Assembly (NCBI RefSeq): GCF_002153605.1
Contig: NZ_JOPG01000015.1
Span: 1-43,780, forward strand
Length of the DNA: 43,780 nucleotides
Direction of reading: 5' to 3'
Source of the DNA: Acetobacter malorum
Lineage (GTDB): Bacteria; Pseudomonadota; Alphaproteobacteria; Acetobacterales; Acetobacteraceae
The position numbers were made by a program, and so were the translations under genes. Shown in pieces: positions 31,665 to 41,656 of the stretch (position 1 is its first letter; each line of letters begins with the position of its first letter). The notes under the pieces are model-generated. The model worked only from the letters and a program-made list of their open reading frames with translations. It had not been told where the DNA came from and searched no databases.

Positions 31665-31741
31665 TGGCAGGGGTGGAGGGTCTCGAACCCACAACCTCCG
31701 GTTTTGGAGACCGGCGCTCTAGCCAATTGAGCTACACCCCT
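31665..31741 (-). tRNA. tRNA-Trp (CCA)
   Basis: The minus strand folds into a complete cloverleaf: acceptor stem AGGGGTG/CACCCCT, D arm with GCTCAATTGGCTAGAGC, anticodon stem-loop CGGTCTCCAAAACCG with anticodon CCA, T arm GTGGGTTCGAGACCC, discriminator G and an encoded CCA end. It heads the tRNA-Trp, secE, nusG run. Confidence 0.97.
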
Positions 31742-31823
31742 GCAGTGCGACAAGCCGACGCGGAAAGCAGGTATAACGGAAATCCGTCAGCCTGACCACC
31801 CATACGCGGCCCTTGCAGGAGGC

Positions 31824-31854
31824 GGAACAAAATATGTTGTGGCCCTAAAGTCAA
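31824..31854 (-). promoter_or_regulatory. Possible promoter for tRNA-Trp-secE-nusG
   Basis: On the minus strand a near-consensus -35 box TTGACT (31854-31849) is followed after 16-17 bases by a T-rich TTTTGT/TTTGTT segment that could be a poor -10 box. It is about 80-110 bp upstream of tRNA-Trp. Only the -35 element is convincing. Confidence 0.25.
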
Positions 31855-31904
31855 GAGGCAGAAAACAATATCCTGTCAGATTGTGGAAAGAAGACGCAAA
31901 AAGT

Positions 31905-31949
31905 CCCCTCATCAGGGGGTTGCGAAGCGGTGCGGTTTGAGGGTAATAA
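31905..31949 (+). promoter_or_regulatory. Likely promoter of tRNA-Gly
   Basis: TTGCGA (31920-31925) and GTAATA/TAATAA (31943-31949) are 17-18 bases apart and place the start point roughly ten bases before tRNA-Gly. A small hairpin CCCCT-CATC-AGGGG (31905-31918) directly abuts the -35 box. Confidence 0.4.
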
Positions 31950-31961
31950 GCCTCTCAGAGC

Positions 31962-32035
31962 GCGGGCGTAGCATAGTGGTAATGCTGTAGCCTTCCAAGC
32001 TACCGAGGAGGGTTCGATTCCCTCCGTCCGCTCCA
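31962..32035 (+). tRNA. tRNA-Gly (UCC)
   Basis: A complete cloverleaf of 74 bases: acceptor GCGGGCG/CGTCCGC (one G-T pair), D arm AGCATAGTGGTAATGCT, anticodon stem-loop GTAGCCTTCCAAGCTAC with anticodon TCC, T arm GAGGGTTCGATTCCCTC, discriminator T and encoded CCA. It stands alone on the plus strand, divergent from tRNA-Trp. Confidence 0.97.
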
Positions 32036-32675
32036 AAATAAATTTCCCCAAAAATTAAAATTTTCTGCTGCCATGACTTAAGGCGAGAATTTTGCGCGCT
32101 ATCGTATGGCGTCATGTTTTGCTGTGTTTTTTAGCGTGCGTGGTGCCCGCCACGCCGTCCTTTCCTGCTCTGAAGGATTCGGGGAGGGTTAGATCGGGCG
32201 CTTCATTAAATGGATATGTGGCAGCCGGGGGTGGGTGGCAATCTGCCCGACGCCTGTGAAGGATGCCTTCATGATAAAAGGCGCGTGCGTGAGCCCAGTG
32301 CGGAGTGCGGCCGTCCGCTGATGGATTCGCTGTTATCGAGCGCGTTGTGTCCCGGTGTGGTCGGGCAGCTCTCTCGTGAGCGGGTGCGAGAATATTTTCA
32401 GCAAAGATTTTCCACAGGACGCTCAAGGCCTCAAATGCGCGGAAATGCGCGCAAAGCGGTCTCTGCCGAGATGTTTTTTTGTCGAAAAGGTCATTTTCAT
32501 GCGGCCCGACAGCGGGAAACCGGGGGCGTGGGTTCATTTTGGAAGAGGCTGCCGGTTGCGTGGCCGGTTTCAGCATGCTAGAGGCCGCGCCGACGCATGC
32601 TTGTGGCTAGATACAGCCAGAGGCGGAGTCATGTATGTGGAATGCCGGCGCGCACAGAAGGAAAGAGCCTAAAGA
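32036..32675 (+). promoter_or_regulatory. Gene-free region upstream of the F1 ATP synthase operon
   Basis: A 640-bp stretch without a convincing gene. Open frames exist on both strands (for example 32112-32576 minus) but show no recognisable domains, have odd composition and lack ribosome sites. It presumably carries the atp promoter; the best I can offer is TTGCGT near 32556 with CTAGAG 16 bases later, close to 32579. The length is generous for a plain promoter, so a small RNA or a long leader is possible but not demonstrated. Confidence 0.35.
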
Positions 32676-33260
32676 GTGGTGGCCTCGGGCGTAACGACAG
32701 CACAACCGGTTGCTTTTGCTTCCAACGGTCTCGAAGGCCGTTATGCAACTGCGCTTTATGAACTCGCAGCGGAACAGCAGCAGCTGGATGCAGTGCTTGA
32801 TGAATGTGCGGCACTTGCCCGCCTGATCGATGAGAGTGCCCCTCTGCGCACTGTTCTGGATGATCGGCGGCTTGATATCCGTGTCTCCCGCAAGGCTGTT
32901 CTGGCCGTGCTGGACGCACAGGGTTTTTGCCAGACTCTTAAGAATTTCGTGGGTGTCGTTGCTGACAACCGCCGTCTGCCGAATTTGCGGCAGATTATGG
33001 CGGCAGTCGATGCCCTCGCTTCAGCCCGCCGTGGTGAAGTGGTTGCGGATGTCACATCCGCCCAGCCGCTCACAACCACGCAGCGCGCCCAGCTTCAGGT
33101 TCGTCTGGCCGAAGCCGGTTATTCCCGCATTACTATCCGTGAGCGTGTCGACGCATCCCTTCTCGGCGGCCTTGTCGTCCGTGTTGGGGCCAAGCTTTAT
33201 GACGCCAGTCTTCAGACCCGCCTGTTTCGTTTGCATTACGCCATGAAGGGAGCCGCGTGA
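32676..33260 (+). CDS. atpH: F1F0 ATP synthase subunit delta
   Basis: A 194-residue delta subunit, which joins the F1 head to the peripheral stalk. The family traits are an N-terminal helical domain opening with [13 protein letters not shown] (about 19-31) and the C-terminal motif [22 protein letters not shown], close to the usual LIGGvvirvGd..iDgSv. A GTG at 32676 or the next GTG at 32679 is the start; GAAGGAAAGAG lies 10-20 bases upstream. It overlaps atpA by four bases (GTGATGG). It is the first gene of atpHAGDC; F0 genes are absent, as usual in Alphaproteobacteria. Confidence 0.95.
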   Translation: MVASGVTTAQPVAFASNGLEGRYATALYELAAEQQQLDAVLDECAALARLIDESAPLRTVLDDRRLDIRVSRKAVLAVLDAQGFCQTLKNFVGVVADNRRLPNLRQIMAAVDALASARRGEVVADVTSAQPLTTTQRAQLQVRLAEAGYSRITIRERVDASLLGGLVVRVGAKLYDASLQTRLFRLHYAMKGAA

Positions 33261-34795
33261 TGGAAATCCGTCCCGCAGAGATTTCGGATATCCTCAAGCA
33301 GCAGATTGCTTCGTTCGACAAAGAATCCGATGTTGTCGAAACCGGCACTGTCCTGTCTGTCGGCGACGGCATTGCCCGTGTGTTCGGCCTGCAGCATGTG
33401 ATGGCAGGGGAGCTCGTTGAGTTCCCGGCCTCCGGCCAGAAAGGCATGGCGCTGAACCTTGAGAGCGATAACGTTGGTATCGTGATCTTTGGTGATGACA
33501 CCAACATCCGTGAAGGCGACACTGTCAGCCGTTCCGGTGTGGTGGTTGAAGTCCCCACAGGTAAAGGTCTGCTGGGCCGCGTAGTTGACGGTCTGGGTAA
33601 CCCGATCGACGGCAAGGGCCCGCTGGCTGACGTTGAAATGCGTCGCGCTGAAGTGAAGGCTCCCGGCATCATGCCGCGTCAGTCCGTCAGCGAGCCGATG
33701 CAGACCGGCATTAAAGCCATTGACGCCCTCGTGCCCGTCGGGCGCGGTCAGCGTGAACTGGTGATTGGTGACCGTCAGACCGGTAAGACGACCATTCTGA
33801 CCGACACGATCCTCGCTCAGAAGACCGTCAATGACGAAGGCGACGACAAAAAGTCCCTTTACTGCATCTACGTTGCGATTGGTCAGAAGCGCTCCACGGT
33901 TGCACAGCTTGTGCGTCTGCTGGAAGAAAAAGGCGCGATGAAATATTCCATCGTCGTCGCAGCAACCGCGTCCGATCCGGCTCCCCTGCAGTACCTGGCA
34001 CCGTATGCTGCCTGTGCAATGGGTGAGTATTTCCGTGACAACGGCATGCACGCTCTGATCTGCTATGATGACCTGTCCAAGCAGGCCGTGGCTTATCGTC
34101 AGATGTCTCTGCTGCTGCGTCGTCCGCCGGGCCGTGAAGCCTATCCGGGTGACGTGTTCTACCTGCACTCCCGTCTGCTGGAACGTGCTGCAAAAATGTC
34201 TGACGCCAACGGCGCTGGTTCTCTGACGGCTCTGCCGGTCATTGAAACGCAGGCTGGTGACGTGTCCGCCTACATCCCGACCAACGTGATTTCCATCACC
34301 GACGGGCAGATCTTCCTTGAGACCGATCTGTTCTACCGTGGTATCCGTCCGGCCGTGAACGTTGGTGGCTCCGTGTCCCGCGTTGGGTCCGCCGCACAGA
34401 TCAAGGCGATGAAGCAGGTTGCTGGCAAGATTAAGCTGGAACTGGCTCAGTATCGTGAAATGGCTGCCTTCTCTCAGTTCGCGTCCGATCTGGACCCGGC
34501 AACGCAGAAGCAGCTTGCTCGTGGTGCCCGTCTGGTTGAACTGCTGAAGCAGCCCCAGTCTTCTCCGCTGACGGTTGAAGAACAGGTGATTGTGCTGTTT
34601 GCAGGCACCCGTGGCTTTATTGACGGCATCCCCGTTGATAAAGTTGTGGCCTGGGAACACGCTCTGCTGGCTGATCTGCCGAACGGTGGGAAAGATATTC
34701 TGGCAACCATTGGTAAAGAGCGTCAGCTGTCCAAAGACACTGAAGCCCGCCTGACGGAATATCTGACCACCTTCAACCGCAACTTCGGCGGCTGA
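33257..34795 (+). CDS. atpA: F1F0 ATP synthase subunit alpha
   Basis: A 512-residue regulatory nucleotide-binding subunit of the F1 hexamer. The P-loop reads GDRQTGKT (about 169-176), and the signature [13 protein letters not shown] follows near 365-377. The N-terminal [16 protein letters not shown] is typical. The protein is full length. It begins inside the atpH stop region and is followed by atpG after 16 bp. Codon use is strongly biased toward few codons, fitting high expression, which also produces long spurious frames on the opposite strand. Confidence 0.98.
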   Translation: MMEIRPAEISDILKQQIASFDKESDVVETGTVLSVGDGIARVFGLQHVMAGELVEFPASGQKGMALNLESDNVGIVIFGDDTNIREGDTVSRSGVVVEVPTGKGLLGRVVDGLGNPIDGKGPLADVEMRRAEVKAPGIMPRQSVSEPMQTGIKAIDALVPVGRGQRELVIGDRQTGKTTILTDTILAQKTVNDEGDDKKSLYCIYVAIGQKRSTVAQLVRLLEEKGAMKYSIVVAATASDPAPLQYLAPYAACAMGEYFRDNGMHALICYDDLSKQAVAYRQMSLLLRRPPGREAYPGDVFYLHSRLLERAAKMSDANGAGSLTALPVIETQAGDVSAYIPTNVISITDGQIFLETDLFYRGIRPAVNVGGSVSRVGSAAQIKAMKQVAGKIKLELAQYREMAAFSQFASDLDPATQKQLARGARLVELLKQPQSSPLTVEEQVIVLFAGTRGFIDGIPVDKVVAWEHALLADLPNGGKDILATIGKERQLSKDTEARLTEYLTTFNRNFGG

Positions 34796-34811
34796 GGAGC
34801 AGGACTTATCC

Positions 34812-35711
34812 ATGGCTTCCCTCAAGGAACTCCGCGCTCGTATCGGAAGTATCAAGTCGACACGGAAGATCACCAGCGCGATGAAAATGGTCGCGGCCGC
34901 AAAATTGCGCCGCGCCCAGGCCAGTGCTGAGGCTGCTCGTCCGTATGCTGCCGCCATGCGGCGGATGCTGGGTGAACTTGCTGCTGCCACGAAGGGGGAA
35001 GAGGGTGCGCCGCGTCTTCTGGCCGGAACGGGGCAGGATAAGGTTCATCTGCTGATCCCGATCACCAGTGATCGCGGGCTGTGCGGTGGCTTCAACTCCA
35101 ACGTGCACCGGCTGACTCTTCAGACCATCAAGAAGCTTCAGGCTGAAGGCAAGACCGTCAAACTGCTGCCGGTTGGCCGTCGTGCCCTGAACTTCTTTAA
35201 CCGCGAACATGCCGACCTGATCGTTGATAAGGTCATCGGGTTCAGCGGTAAGGACGTTCCGTTTTCTGTAGCAAGCGGCCTTGGTGACAAGGTGAATGCT
35301 CTGCTGGAAGCTGGCGAAATCGACGTTTGCACGCTTGTGTTCAACAAGTTCAGAAACGCGATGACGCAGGTTCCGGCATGCCAGCAGCTTGTGCCCATGG
35401 TGATGGATGATGCCGAGGCGAAAGCCGATGCTGCCTCCACCACGGCAGACGATGCAGCGCAGTACGAATTTGAACCGGATGAAGCAACGCTTCTGGCAAT
35501 GCTCCTTCCGCGGAATTTGCAGGTTCAGATCTACGCTTCGCTGCTGGAAACAGCCGCAGGTGAGAACGGCGCCCGCATGACGGCCATGGATAACGCCACG
35601 CGCAATGCAGGCCGGACCATCGACAGTCTGAGCAAGGTCTATAACCGGACCCGTCAGACCAATATTACTAACGAACTGATCGAAATCATCTCGGGCGCAC
35701 AGGCTGTCTGA
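34812..35711 (+). CDS. atpG: F1F0 ATP synthase subunit gamma
   Basis: A 299-residue central-stalk subunit, which rotates inside the alpha-beta ring and couples proton flow to catalysis. It starts MASLKELRARIGSIKSTRKI and ends RQTNITNELIEIISGAQAV, both family constants; ITSDRGLCGGFNSN marks the middle. An acidic Ala-rich loop (about 199-217, EAKADAASTTADDAAQ) before the C-terminal helix is longer than in E. coli, comparable to other alphaproteobacterial gamma subunits as I remember them. GGAGCAGGA lies before the ATG. atpD follows after 31 bp. Confidence 0.97.
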   Translation: MASLKELRARIGSIKSTRKITSAMKMVAAAKLRRAQASAEAARPYAAAMRRMLGELAAATKGEEGAPRLLAGTGQDKVHLLIPITSDRGLCGGFNSNVHRLTLQTIKKLQAEGKTVKLLPVGRRALNFFNREHADLIVDKVIGFSGKDVPFSVASGLGDKVNALLEAGEIDVCTLVFNKFRNAMTQVPACQQLVPMVMDDAEAKADAASTTADDAAQYEFEPDEATLLAMLLPRNLQVQIYASLLETAAGENGARMTAMDNATRNAGRTIDSLSKVYNRTRQTNITNELIEIISGAQAV

Positions 35712-35739
35712 GCCCGCTCGTTTGCCCCGCAGGAGCTGA

Positions 35740-37215
<1,476 letters not shown>

Positions 37216-37243
37216 CAACCGGTTCCGGGAAGGAACAGCATTC

Positions 37244-37654
37244 ATGCCGATCCAGATCGAGATCATCAGCCCTGAAAAGGTTCTGGTGTCGCGTGAAGTA
37301 GATATGGTGGTCATGCCGGGTGCGGAAGGCGATATCGCCGCCATGCCCGAGCGTGCCCCCATGATGCTTCTGCTGCGTGGTGGTGTTGTCTCACTGTACG
37401 AAAATGATGCCGTGACGGACCGTTTCTTCGTCGGTGGTGGCTTTGCGGACATGACAGCAACCCGTTGCACCATTCTGGCTGATAAAGCCGAGCCTGTGAG
37501 CGAAATCTCTATTGATAACGCCACAGCCACGCTCGAAGCGCTGACGGAAGCCTGGGACAAAGCCGACAAGACCGATATCTCGCGTCTGGACGTGCTTCAG
37601 GACAAAATCCTGTCTGTGCGTGCTGAAATCGAAGCCGGCTCTTTCGCGTCCTGA
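37244..37654 (+). CDS. atpC: F1F0 ATP synthase subunit epsilon
   Basis: A 136-residue rotor subunit that inhibits ATP hydrolysis through its C-terminal helices. The N-terminal beta sandwich reads IQIEIISPEKVLVSREVDMVVMPGAEGDIAAMPERAP, the usual opening, and the two-helix C-terminal domain is present (about 88-134). GGAAGGAA lies a few bases before the ATG. It closes the operon; a terminator follows 60 bp later. Confidence 0.95.
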   Translation: MPIQIEIISPEKVLVSREVDMVVMPGAEGDIAAMPERAPMMLLLRGGVVSLYENDAVTDRFFVGGGFADMTATRCTILADKAEPVSEISIDNATATLEALTEAWDKADKTDISRLDVLQDKILSVRAEIEAGSFAS

Positions 37655-37714
37655 ACAAGAGCCGGGGTCTTCCCGGTTTCTGTCCCAGCAGACGTTGAAT
37701 CATCGACCAGTTTC

Positions 37715-37747
37715 AAAAAAAGCCACCTTTGCGGTGGCTTTTTTTTA
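37715..37747. terminator. Terminator of atpHAGDC
   Basis: AAAAAAAGCCACC pairs with GGTGGCTTTTTTTT around a short TTTGC loop. Strong stem and long T run; the mirrored A run means it can also stop the convergent queF transcript (stop at 37784). Confidence 0.88.
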
Positions 37748-37783
37748 TGCGCTGACTTCGGCTTGAAAGCCTCAAGTGGGCCT

Positions 37784-38254
37784 TTAGCCGCGACCGCGAT
37801 AGGTCGGCACATCCTGTGACGGAATCCAGACATCGGCCGGCGGCGCGCCAGTCTGCCAGAACACATCAATCGGAATACCGCCGCGCGGATACCAGTACGC
37901 GCCGATGCGCAGCCAGACCGGGTTGAGGCGTTCAACCAGAGTGGTAGCAATCTGCACGGAGCAGGCTTCGTGAAACGCGCCATGGTTGCGGAAGCTTGTC
38001 AGGAACAGCTTGAGAGATTTGCTCTCCACAATCCACTGTTCCGGCACGTAATCAATCACGATATGCGCAAAATCCGGCTGGCCGGTGACGGGGCAGAGAG
38101 ACGTGAATTCCGGGGCCGTAAAGCGCACCAGATAATTCTTGCCGGGGTAGGGCGCGGGCACGCGTTCCAGAACGGCTTCTTCCGGGCAGGTCGGGGCAGG
38201 CGTTGCGCGGCCAAGCTGGGTGAGGGCGTCACTGCCGTCATCAGGGCGGGTCAT
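37784..38254 (-). CDS. queF: NADPH-dependent 7-cyano-7-deazaguanine reductase QueF
   Basis: A 156-residue single-domain (type I) QueF that reduces preQ0 to preQ1 in queuosine synthesis for tRNA wobble modification. The catalytic Cys54 and Asp61 lie in [13 protein letters not shown], the substrate-binding Glu in [21 protein letters not shown], the family signature. ATG 38254 is preferred over an in-frame start at 38290 because GGAAAG stands upstream and the longer form would run into the divergent rnd leader. No other queuosine genes are adjacent. Confidence 0.94.
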   Translation of the reverse strand: MTRPDDGSDALTQLGRATPAPTCPEEAVLERVPAPYPGKNYLVRFTAPEFTSLCPVTGQPDFAHIVIDYVPEQWIVESKSLKLFLTSFRNHGAFHEACSVQIATTLVERLNPVWLRIGAYWYPRGGIPIDVFWQTGAPPADVWIPSQDVPTYRGRG

Positions 38255-38370
38255 GGCGTTTCTTTCCGTTAGGGTCTGTGTTTGTCTCATGTCGAAGCTG
38301 TGTGGAGTTTCGTCAAGCTTTTCAGAAAGTCAGGGGCTGCTGTCCGCTTCTTTTTCCCGTCAGGTGGTGT

Positions 38371-39570
38371 ATGAAGGCAGACATGGCCAGAGCTTCCTCC
38401 CCCGCATTTCCCGAACCCCGCCTCATTTCCACAACGGACGATCTGGCGACCACTCTTACCCGCCTGCGTGCAGAACCGTATCTGACGATTGATACGGAAT
38501 TCATGCGTGAGCGCACTTACTGGCCGGAACTGTGCCTGGTGCAGATTGGCGGCGTGCAGGAAGTGGTGCTGATTGACACCATGGCGGACGGGCTGGATCT
38601 GGCGCCTCTGGCGGAACTGATGGCGGATGAGTCCGTGCTGAAAGTTTTCCATGCTGCCCGGCAGGATCTGGAAATTTTCCTGCATCTGTTTGATGCGCTG
38701 CCCACGCCGCTGTTTGATACGCAGGTTGCAGCGATGGTGGCCGGGTATGGGGATCAGGTCGGGTATGACAGTCTCGTCGGCTCAATCACCGGCCATGCGA
38801 TTGATAAAAGTCACCGCTTTACGGACTGGTCCGTGCGTCCGCTGTCTGCTGCCCAGCTGACTTATGCCGCAGGCGACGTAACATGGCTGCGCCTTGTGTA
38901 TGAGCGGCTTGTCAAAAAGCTGGAGCAGGAAAAGCGGCTGGACTGGGTTTCTGCCGAAATGGCGGTGCTGACAGATCCGGCTACTTTCCGGGCCGACCCG
39001 GAAAAACAGTGGGAGCGTCTGCGGGCCCGCACGACGAACCGCCGTATGCTGGGCATTCTGCGCGCTGTGGCGGCCCTGCGGGAACGGGAAGCGCAGCGTG
39101 TGAACGTGCCGCGTCAGCGTTTGCTGAAAGATGAAAGTCTGCTGGAAATTGCAGCCACAGCGCCGACCACGACTGAGGCGCTGGCCCGCGTGCGGGGTGT
39201 GTCCCGTGGGCTGGCTGAAGGGCGGACAGGACTGGGTTTGCTGGACGCTGTGAAAGAGGCACAGGCTCTGCCAGATGCTGAGCTACCGCGCCTGCCGAAA
39301 AACCGCAGCAAAGATGCCCCTCGGGCGTCCGCAGCTCTCATGGCTTTGCTGAAGGTGCTGCTGAGCAGCTGTTGTGAAGAACATGACGTTGCCCCCAAGC
39401 TGGTCGCGTCCATGGATGACCTGGAAGCGCTGGCGCTTGATCCGTCCGCCCCGAACCCGGCTCTGGCCGGTTGGCGGAAAGCAGTGTTTGGGGATGCTGC
39501 TCTGGCTCTGTGCAATGGCGAGATTGCGCTAGGCGTAAAAGGTGGAAAAGTCGATATTCTGACCCGCTAA
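38371..39570 (+). CDS. rnd: Ribonuclease D
   Basis: A 399-residue 3'-5' exoribonuclease that trims tRNA and other structured RNA 3' ends. The DEDDy active site is visible: Asp and Glu in TIDTEFMRE, Asp in HAARQDLEIFLH and Tyr-x3-Asp in YAAGDVTWL. An HRDC domain follows (about 215-290, NRRMLGILRAVAALREREA). Two starts are possible: 38371 (AGG six bases before) and 38383 (AAGG five bases before); both give normal family length. It is divergent from queF. A 10-bp hairpin (TCTGCCTTCC and its complement, 39575-39603) follows the stop but lacks a T run. Confidence 0.93.
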   Translation: MKADMARASSPAFPEPRLISTTDDLATTLTRLRAEPYLTIDTEFMRERTYWPELCLVQIGGVQEVVLIDTMADGLDLAPLAELMADESVLKVFHAARQDLEIFLHLFDALPTPLFDTQVAAMVAGYGDQVGYDSLVGSITGHAIDKSHRFTDWSVRPLSAAQLTYAAGDVTWLRLVYERLVKKLEQEKRLDWVSAEMAVLTDPATFRADPEKQWERLRARTTNRRMLGILRAVAALREREAQRVNVPRQRLLKDESLLEIAATAPTTTEALARVRGVSRGLAEGRTGLGLLDAVKEAQALPDAELPRLPKNRSKDAPRASAALMALLKVLLSSCCEEHDVAPKLVASMDDLEALALDPSAPNPALAGWRKAVFGDAALALCNGEIALGVKGGKVDILTR

Positions 39571-39574
39571 AGTC

Positions 39575-39603
39575 TCTGCCTTCCTAAGTGAAAGGAAGGC
39601 AGA
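39575..39603. repeat. Hairpin between convergent rnd and sugar kinase genes
   Basis: TCTGCCTTCC (39575-39584) and GGAAGGCAGA (39594-39603) form a perfect 10-bp stem with a nine-base loop. It is placed where a terminator is expected, five bases after the rnd stop, but is followed by AAACC rather than Ts, so its efficiency as an intrinsic terminator is doubtful. Confidence 0.5.
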
Positions 39604-39630
39604 AACCGTAGCGAAAGTAGAGAGGACTTC

Positions 39631-40629
39631 TTAGAAGCCCATTTCCTGCCAGAGATTAGCCAGCGGGCGTGCGCCCACATGCGAAATAATTTCGGACGCC
39701 GCGACAGAAGCCAGACGGCCACATTCCGGCAGGCTTCGGCCAGAAGTCAGACCTGCAAGGAAGCCTGCGGCATAGGCATCGCCCGCGCCGGTTGTATCAA
39801 CCACCTGTGTCGGGACCGGGGCGACGGTTGTCATCTGCCCATCGTGAATGACCACGCTGCCCAGACCAGAGCGGGTCAGTGCTGCAAAAGTGGTGTCTTC
39901 CAGCGTGTGGCGAGCGGCTGTCTCAAAATTTTCCGTTTCATACAGGGCGCAGATTTCATCTTCATTGGCGAAGAGAATATCGACGTGGCCTTTTACGAGA
40001 TCCAGAAACGCTTCACGGTGACGACCAACGCAGAACGGGTCAGACAGGGAGAGTGCAACCTGACGGCCATTCTGATGCGCAAGCGTTGCAGCGCGGCGGA
40101 AGGCTTCCTGCGCATGCGGCGGGTCAAACAGGTAGCCTTCCAGATACACGATTCTTGAGGCCGCAATGACGTCCGTCAGCACATCATCCGGTGTGAAATG
40201 CGTGCAGGCGCCAAGATACGTTGCCATGGTGCGCTGGCCGTCCGGTGTAACCATGACCACGCAGCGCGCCGTCGGCAGGTTTTCCGAGATATGTCCGTCC
40301 AGCGGTGTGGAGGGGAAGGTAATGCCGTTATCGCGCAGATCCTGCGCAAATTTCTGGCCAGCCGTATCGTGCGCCACTTTACCAAGATACGCCACGCGTG
40401 CGCCAAACTGCGCGGCTACAACACAGGTATTTGCAGCAGAGCCACCGCCCATAACCTGTTCCACTTTCAGATTTGCGGTCAGGCTGTCGGCACGTGCGGC
40501 GTCAATCAGCGTCATGCTGCCGGGGGTCAGATTCTGCTCAAGCAGAAACGCGGGTTCGACAGTGGCAAGAATGTCCGTAATGGCATTGCCAATGCCGAGA
40601 ATATCGTATTTTGCCTCAGAGCCAGTCAT
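39631..40629 (-). CDS. PfkB-family kinase, adenosine kinase-like
   Basis: A 332-residue ribokinase-fold enzyme that phosphorylates a sugar or nucleoside with ATP. Signature 1 is GGGSAANTCVVAAQFG with AYLGKVAHDTAG, and signature 2 is VDTTGAGDAYAAGFLAG, containing the catalytic Asp. The N-terminus YDILGIGNAITDILA and the TYLGA region resemble bacterial adenosine kinases, the usual annotation of such alphaproteobacterial proteins; other nucleosides or sugars are possible. ATG 40629 is selected because it is the family start; the frame runs open to 40884 but would overlap the divergent bactofilin gene. It is followed by a convergent hairpin with rnd. Confidence 0.88.
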   Translation of the reverse strand: MTGSEAKYDILGIGNAITDILATVEPAFLLEQNLTPGSMTLIDAARADSLTANLKVEQVMGGGSAANTCVVAAQFGARVAYLGKVAHDTAGQKFAQDLRDNGITFPSTPLDGHISENLPTARCVVMVTPDGQRTMATYLGACTHFTPDDVLTDVIAASRIVYLEGYLFDPPHAQEAFRRAATLAHQNGRQVALSLSDPFCVGRHREAFLDLVKGHVDILFANEDEICALYETENFETAARHTLEDTTFAALTRSGLGSVVIHDGQMTTVAPVPTQVVDTTGAGDAYAAGFLAGLTSGRSLPECGRLASVAASEIISHVGARPLANLWQEMGF

Positions 40630-40824
40630 GACGATGTCTATTTTCCTGAAAAAATGTGCAGATCCGCTCTTTCGGTATCGCGCTGCCATAAAAAGGGCAA
40701 CAGCAAGCGCTAACCGATGCTTGCCGCACGGTCTGTCAGCTGTATAACAAAATGGCTGCCAGCTTGATGGATCGACGCGGGCAAGTACAGACGTATAACC
40801 GCTGTCGCAGATACGGCAGCCAGC

Positions 40825-41544
40825 ATGGCGGGGGGATTCTTGTTTAAAAGACGCAAGCCTGAAGATAACCGACCGGCCGGGCAAAATGCCGGTCAGAGTA
40901 CCAGTCAGCCGGGCGCTGCGCGTCCTGCCGGAGCATTTGGTACACTTTTCCCTTCTTCTTCTCCCGCGGGTTCGCCTCCGTCATCCGGTAGCGGTGCGGC
41001 ACCTGCTTCCCGTCCAGACGCAACAAAGGAGACCTCCATGGGTCGTGCGCCTCTTCCCCCCGGTTCCCCTCTTTCTCCCAACGCTGGCGTGCCCCCCATG
41101 CCGGGTGCAGCCGCCCGCGGCATGACACCGCAGCAGCCTAAAAAAGAAGTCCCGGAGCAGCGGACACTCGTTGTCGGTCGCGGGATCAGCGTTCAGGGCA
41201 CCGTGCAGGATGCTGAGCGTCTGGTTGTGGAAGGCACTGTGGAATCCAGCATGATTTCCGCTAAGGAACTTGCGGTCATGCCGGGTGGCCTGTTCCGTGG
41301 TGGCGTGGAAGTTGAGAACGCAGAAATCGCCGGGACGGTTGATGGCACTCTGACGGTGCGCGGCAGCCTGACGGTGCGTGCAACGGGCCGCCTGCTGGGT
41401 AAAGCAGCCTGCCGCCGCCTGAAGGTGGAAGATGGTGGTCAGATCACCGGTCAGCTGGAAATGCTGGGCGATGACAATGCTGCACCGAAGCCTGCTGCGC
41501 CTGCAACGCCTGCTGCAGATGCACCGGTTAAAGCTGAAGGCTGA
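40825..41544 (+). CDS. Bactofilin (polymer-forming cytoskeletal protein)
   Basis: A 239-residue bactofilin, a self-polymerising beta-helix scaffold at the membrane that helps position cell-wall or stalk enzymes. The central domain (about 113-213) shows the repeating pattern GISVQGTVQDAERLVVEGTV, ELAVMPGGLFRGGVEVENAEIAGTVDGTL and LTVRATGRLLGKAACRRLKVEDGGQITG. It is flanked by a long Pro/Gly/Ser-rich N-terminal tail (1-105) and an Ala-rich C-tail, both presumably disordered. The N-terminus MAGGFLFKRRK may bind the membrane. A ribosome site is weak before 40825; a TTG at 40840 with a G-run upstream is an alternative. It is divergent from the kinase gene. Confidence 0.9.
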   Translation: MAGGFLFKRRKPEDNRPAGQNAGQSTSQPGAARPAGAFGTLFPSSSPAGSPPSSGSGAAPASRPDATKETSMGRAPLPPGSPLSPNAGVPPMPGAAARGMTPQQPKKEVPEQRTLVVGRGISVQGTVQDAERLVVEGTVESSMISAKELAVMPGGLFRGGVEVENAEIAGTVDGTLTVRGSLTVRATGRLLGKAACRRLKVEDGGQITGQLEMLGDDNAAPKPAAPATPAADAPVKAEG

Positions 41545-41559
41545 TCTGGTTTTGACCAG

Positions 41560-41637
41560 ACGGGGGTGAAAGCCCCCGCTTTCAGACACATACAAAAAAG
41601 CGCGCCCTTTGCTGATGCAAAGCGGCGCGCTTTTTTA
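41560..41637. terminator. Hairpins ending the bactofilin gene
   Basis: GGGGGTGAAAGCCCCC forms a small stem near 41562-41578. A second, strong hairpin pairs AAAAAAGCGCGCC-CTTTGC with GCAAAG-CGGCGCGCTTTTTT (41593-41637), ending in T6. It is symmetric and lies between the convergent bactofilin and gcrA genes. Confidence 0.85.
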
Positions 41638-41656
41638 TGAAACGGAGTGCGTGCTG

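Noticed and set aside
32112..32576. 154-codon minus-strand frame upstream of atpH
   Set aside because: No motif, no ribosome site and unusual composition rich in Ala, Arg, His and Pro; kept as non-coding.
33236..34990. 584-codon minus-strand frame opposite atpA
   Set aside because: Antisense shadow of a highly codon-biased gene; no recognisable motif.
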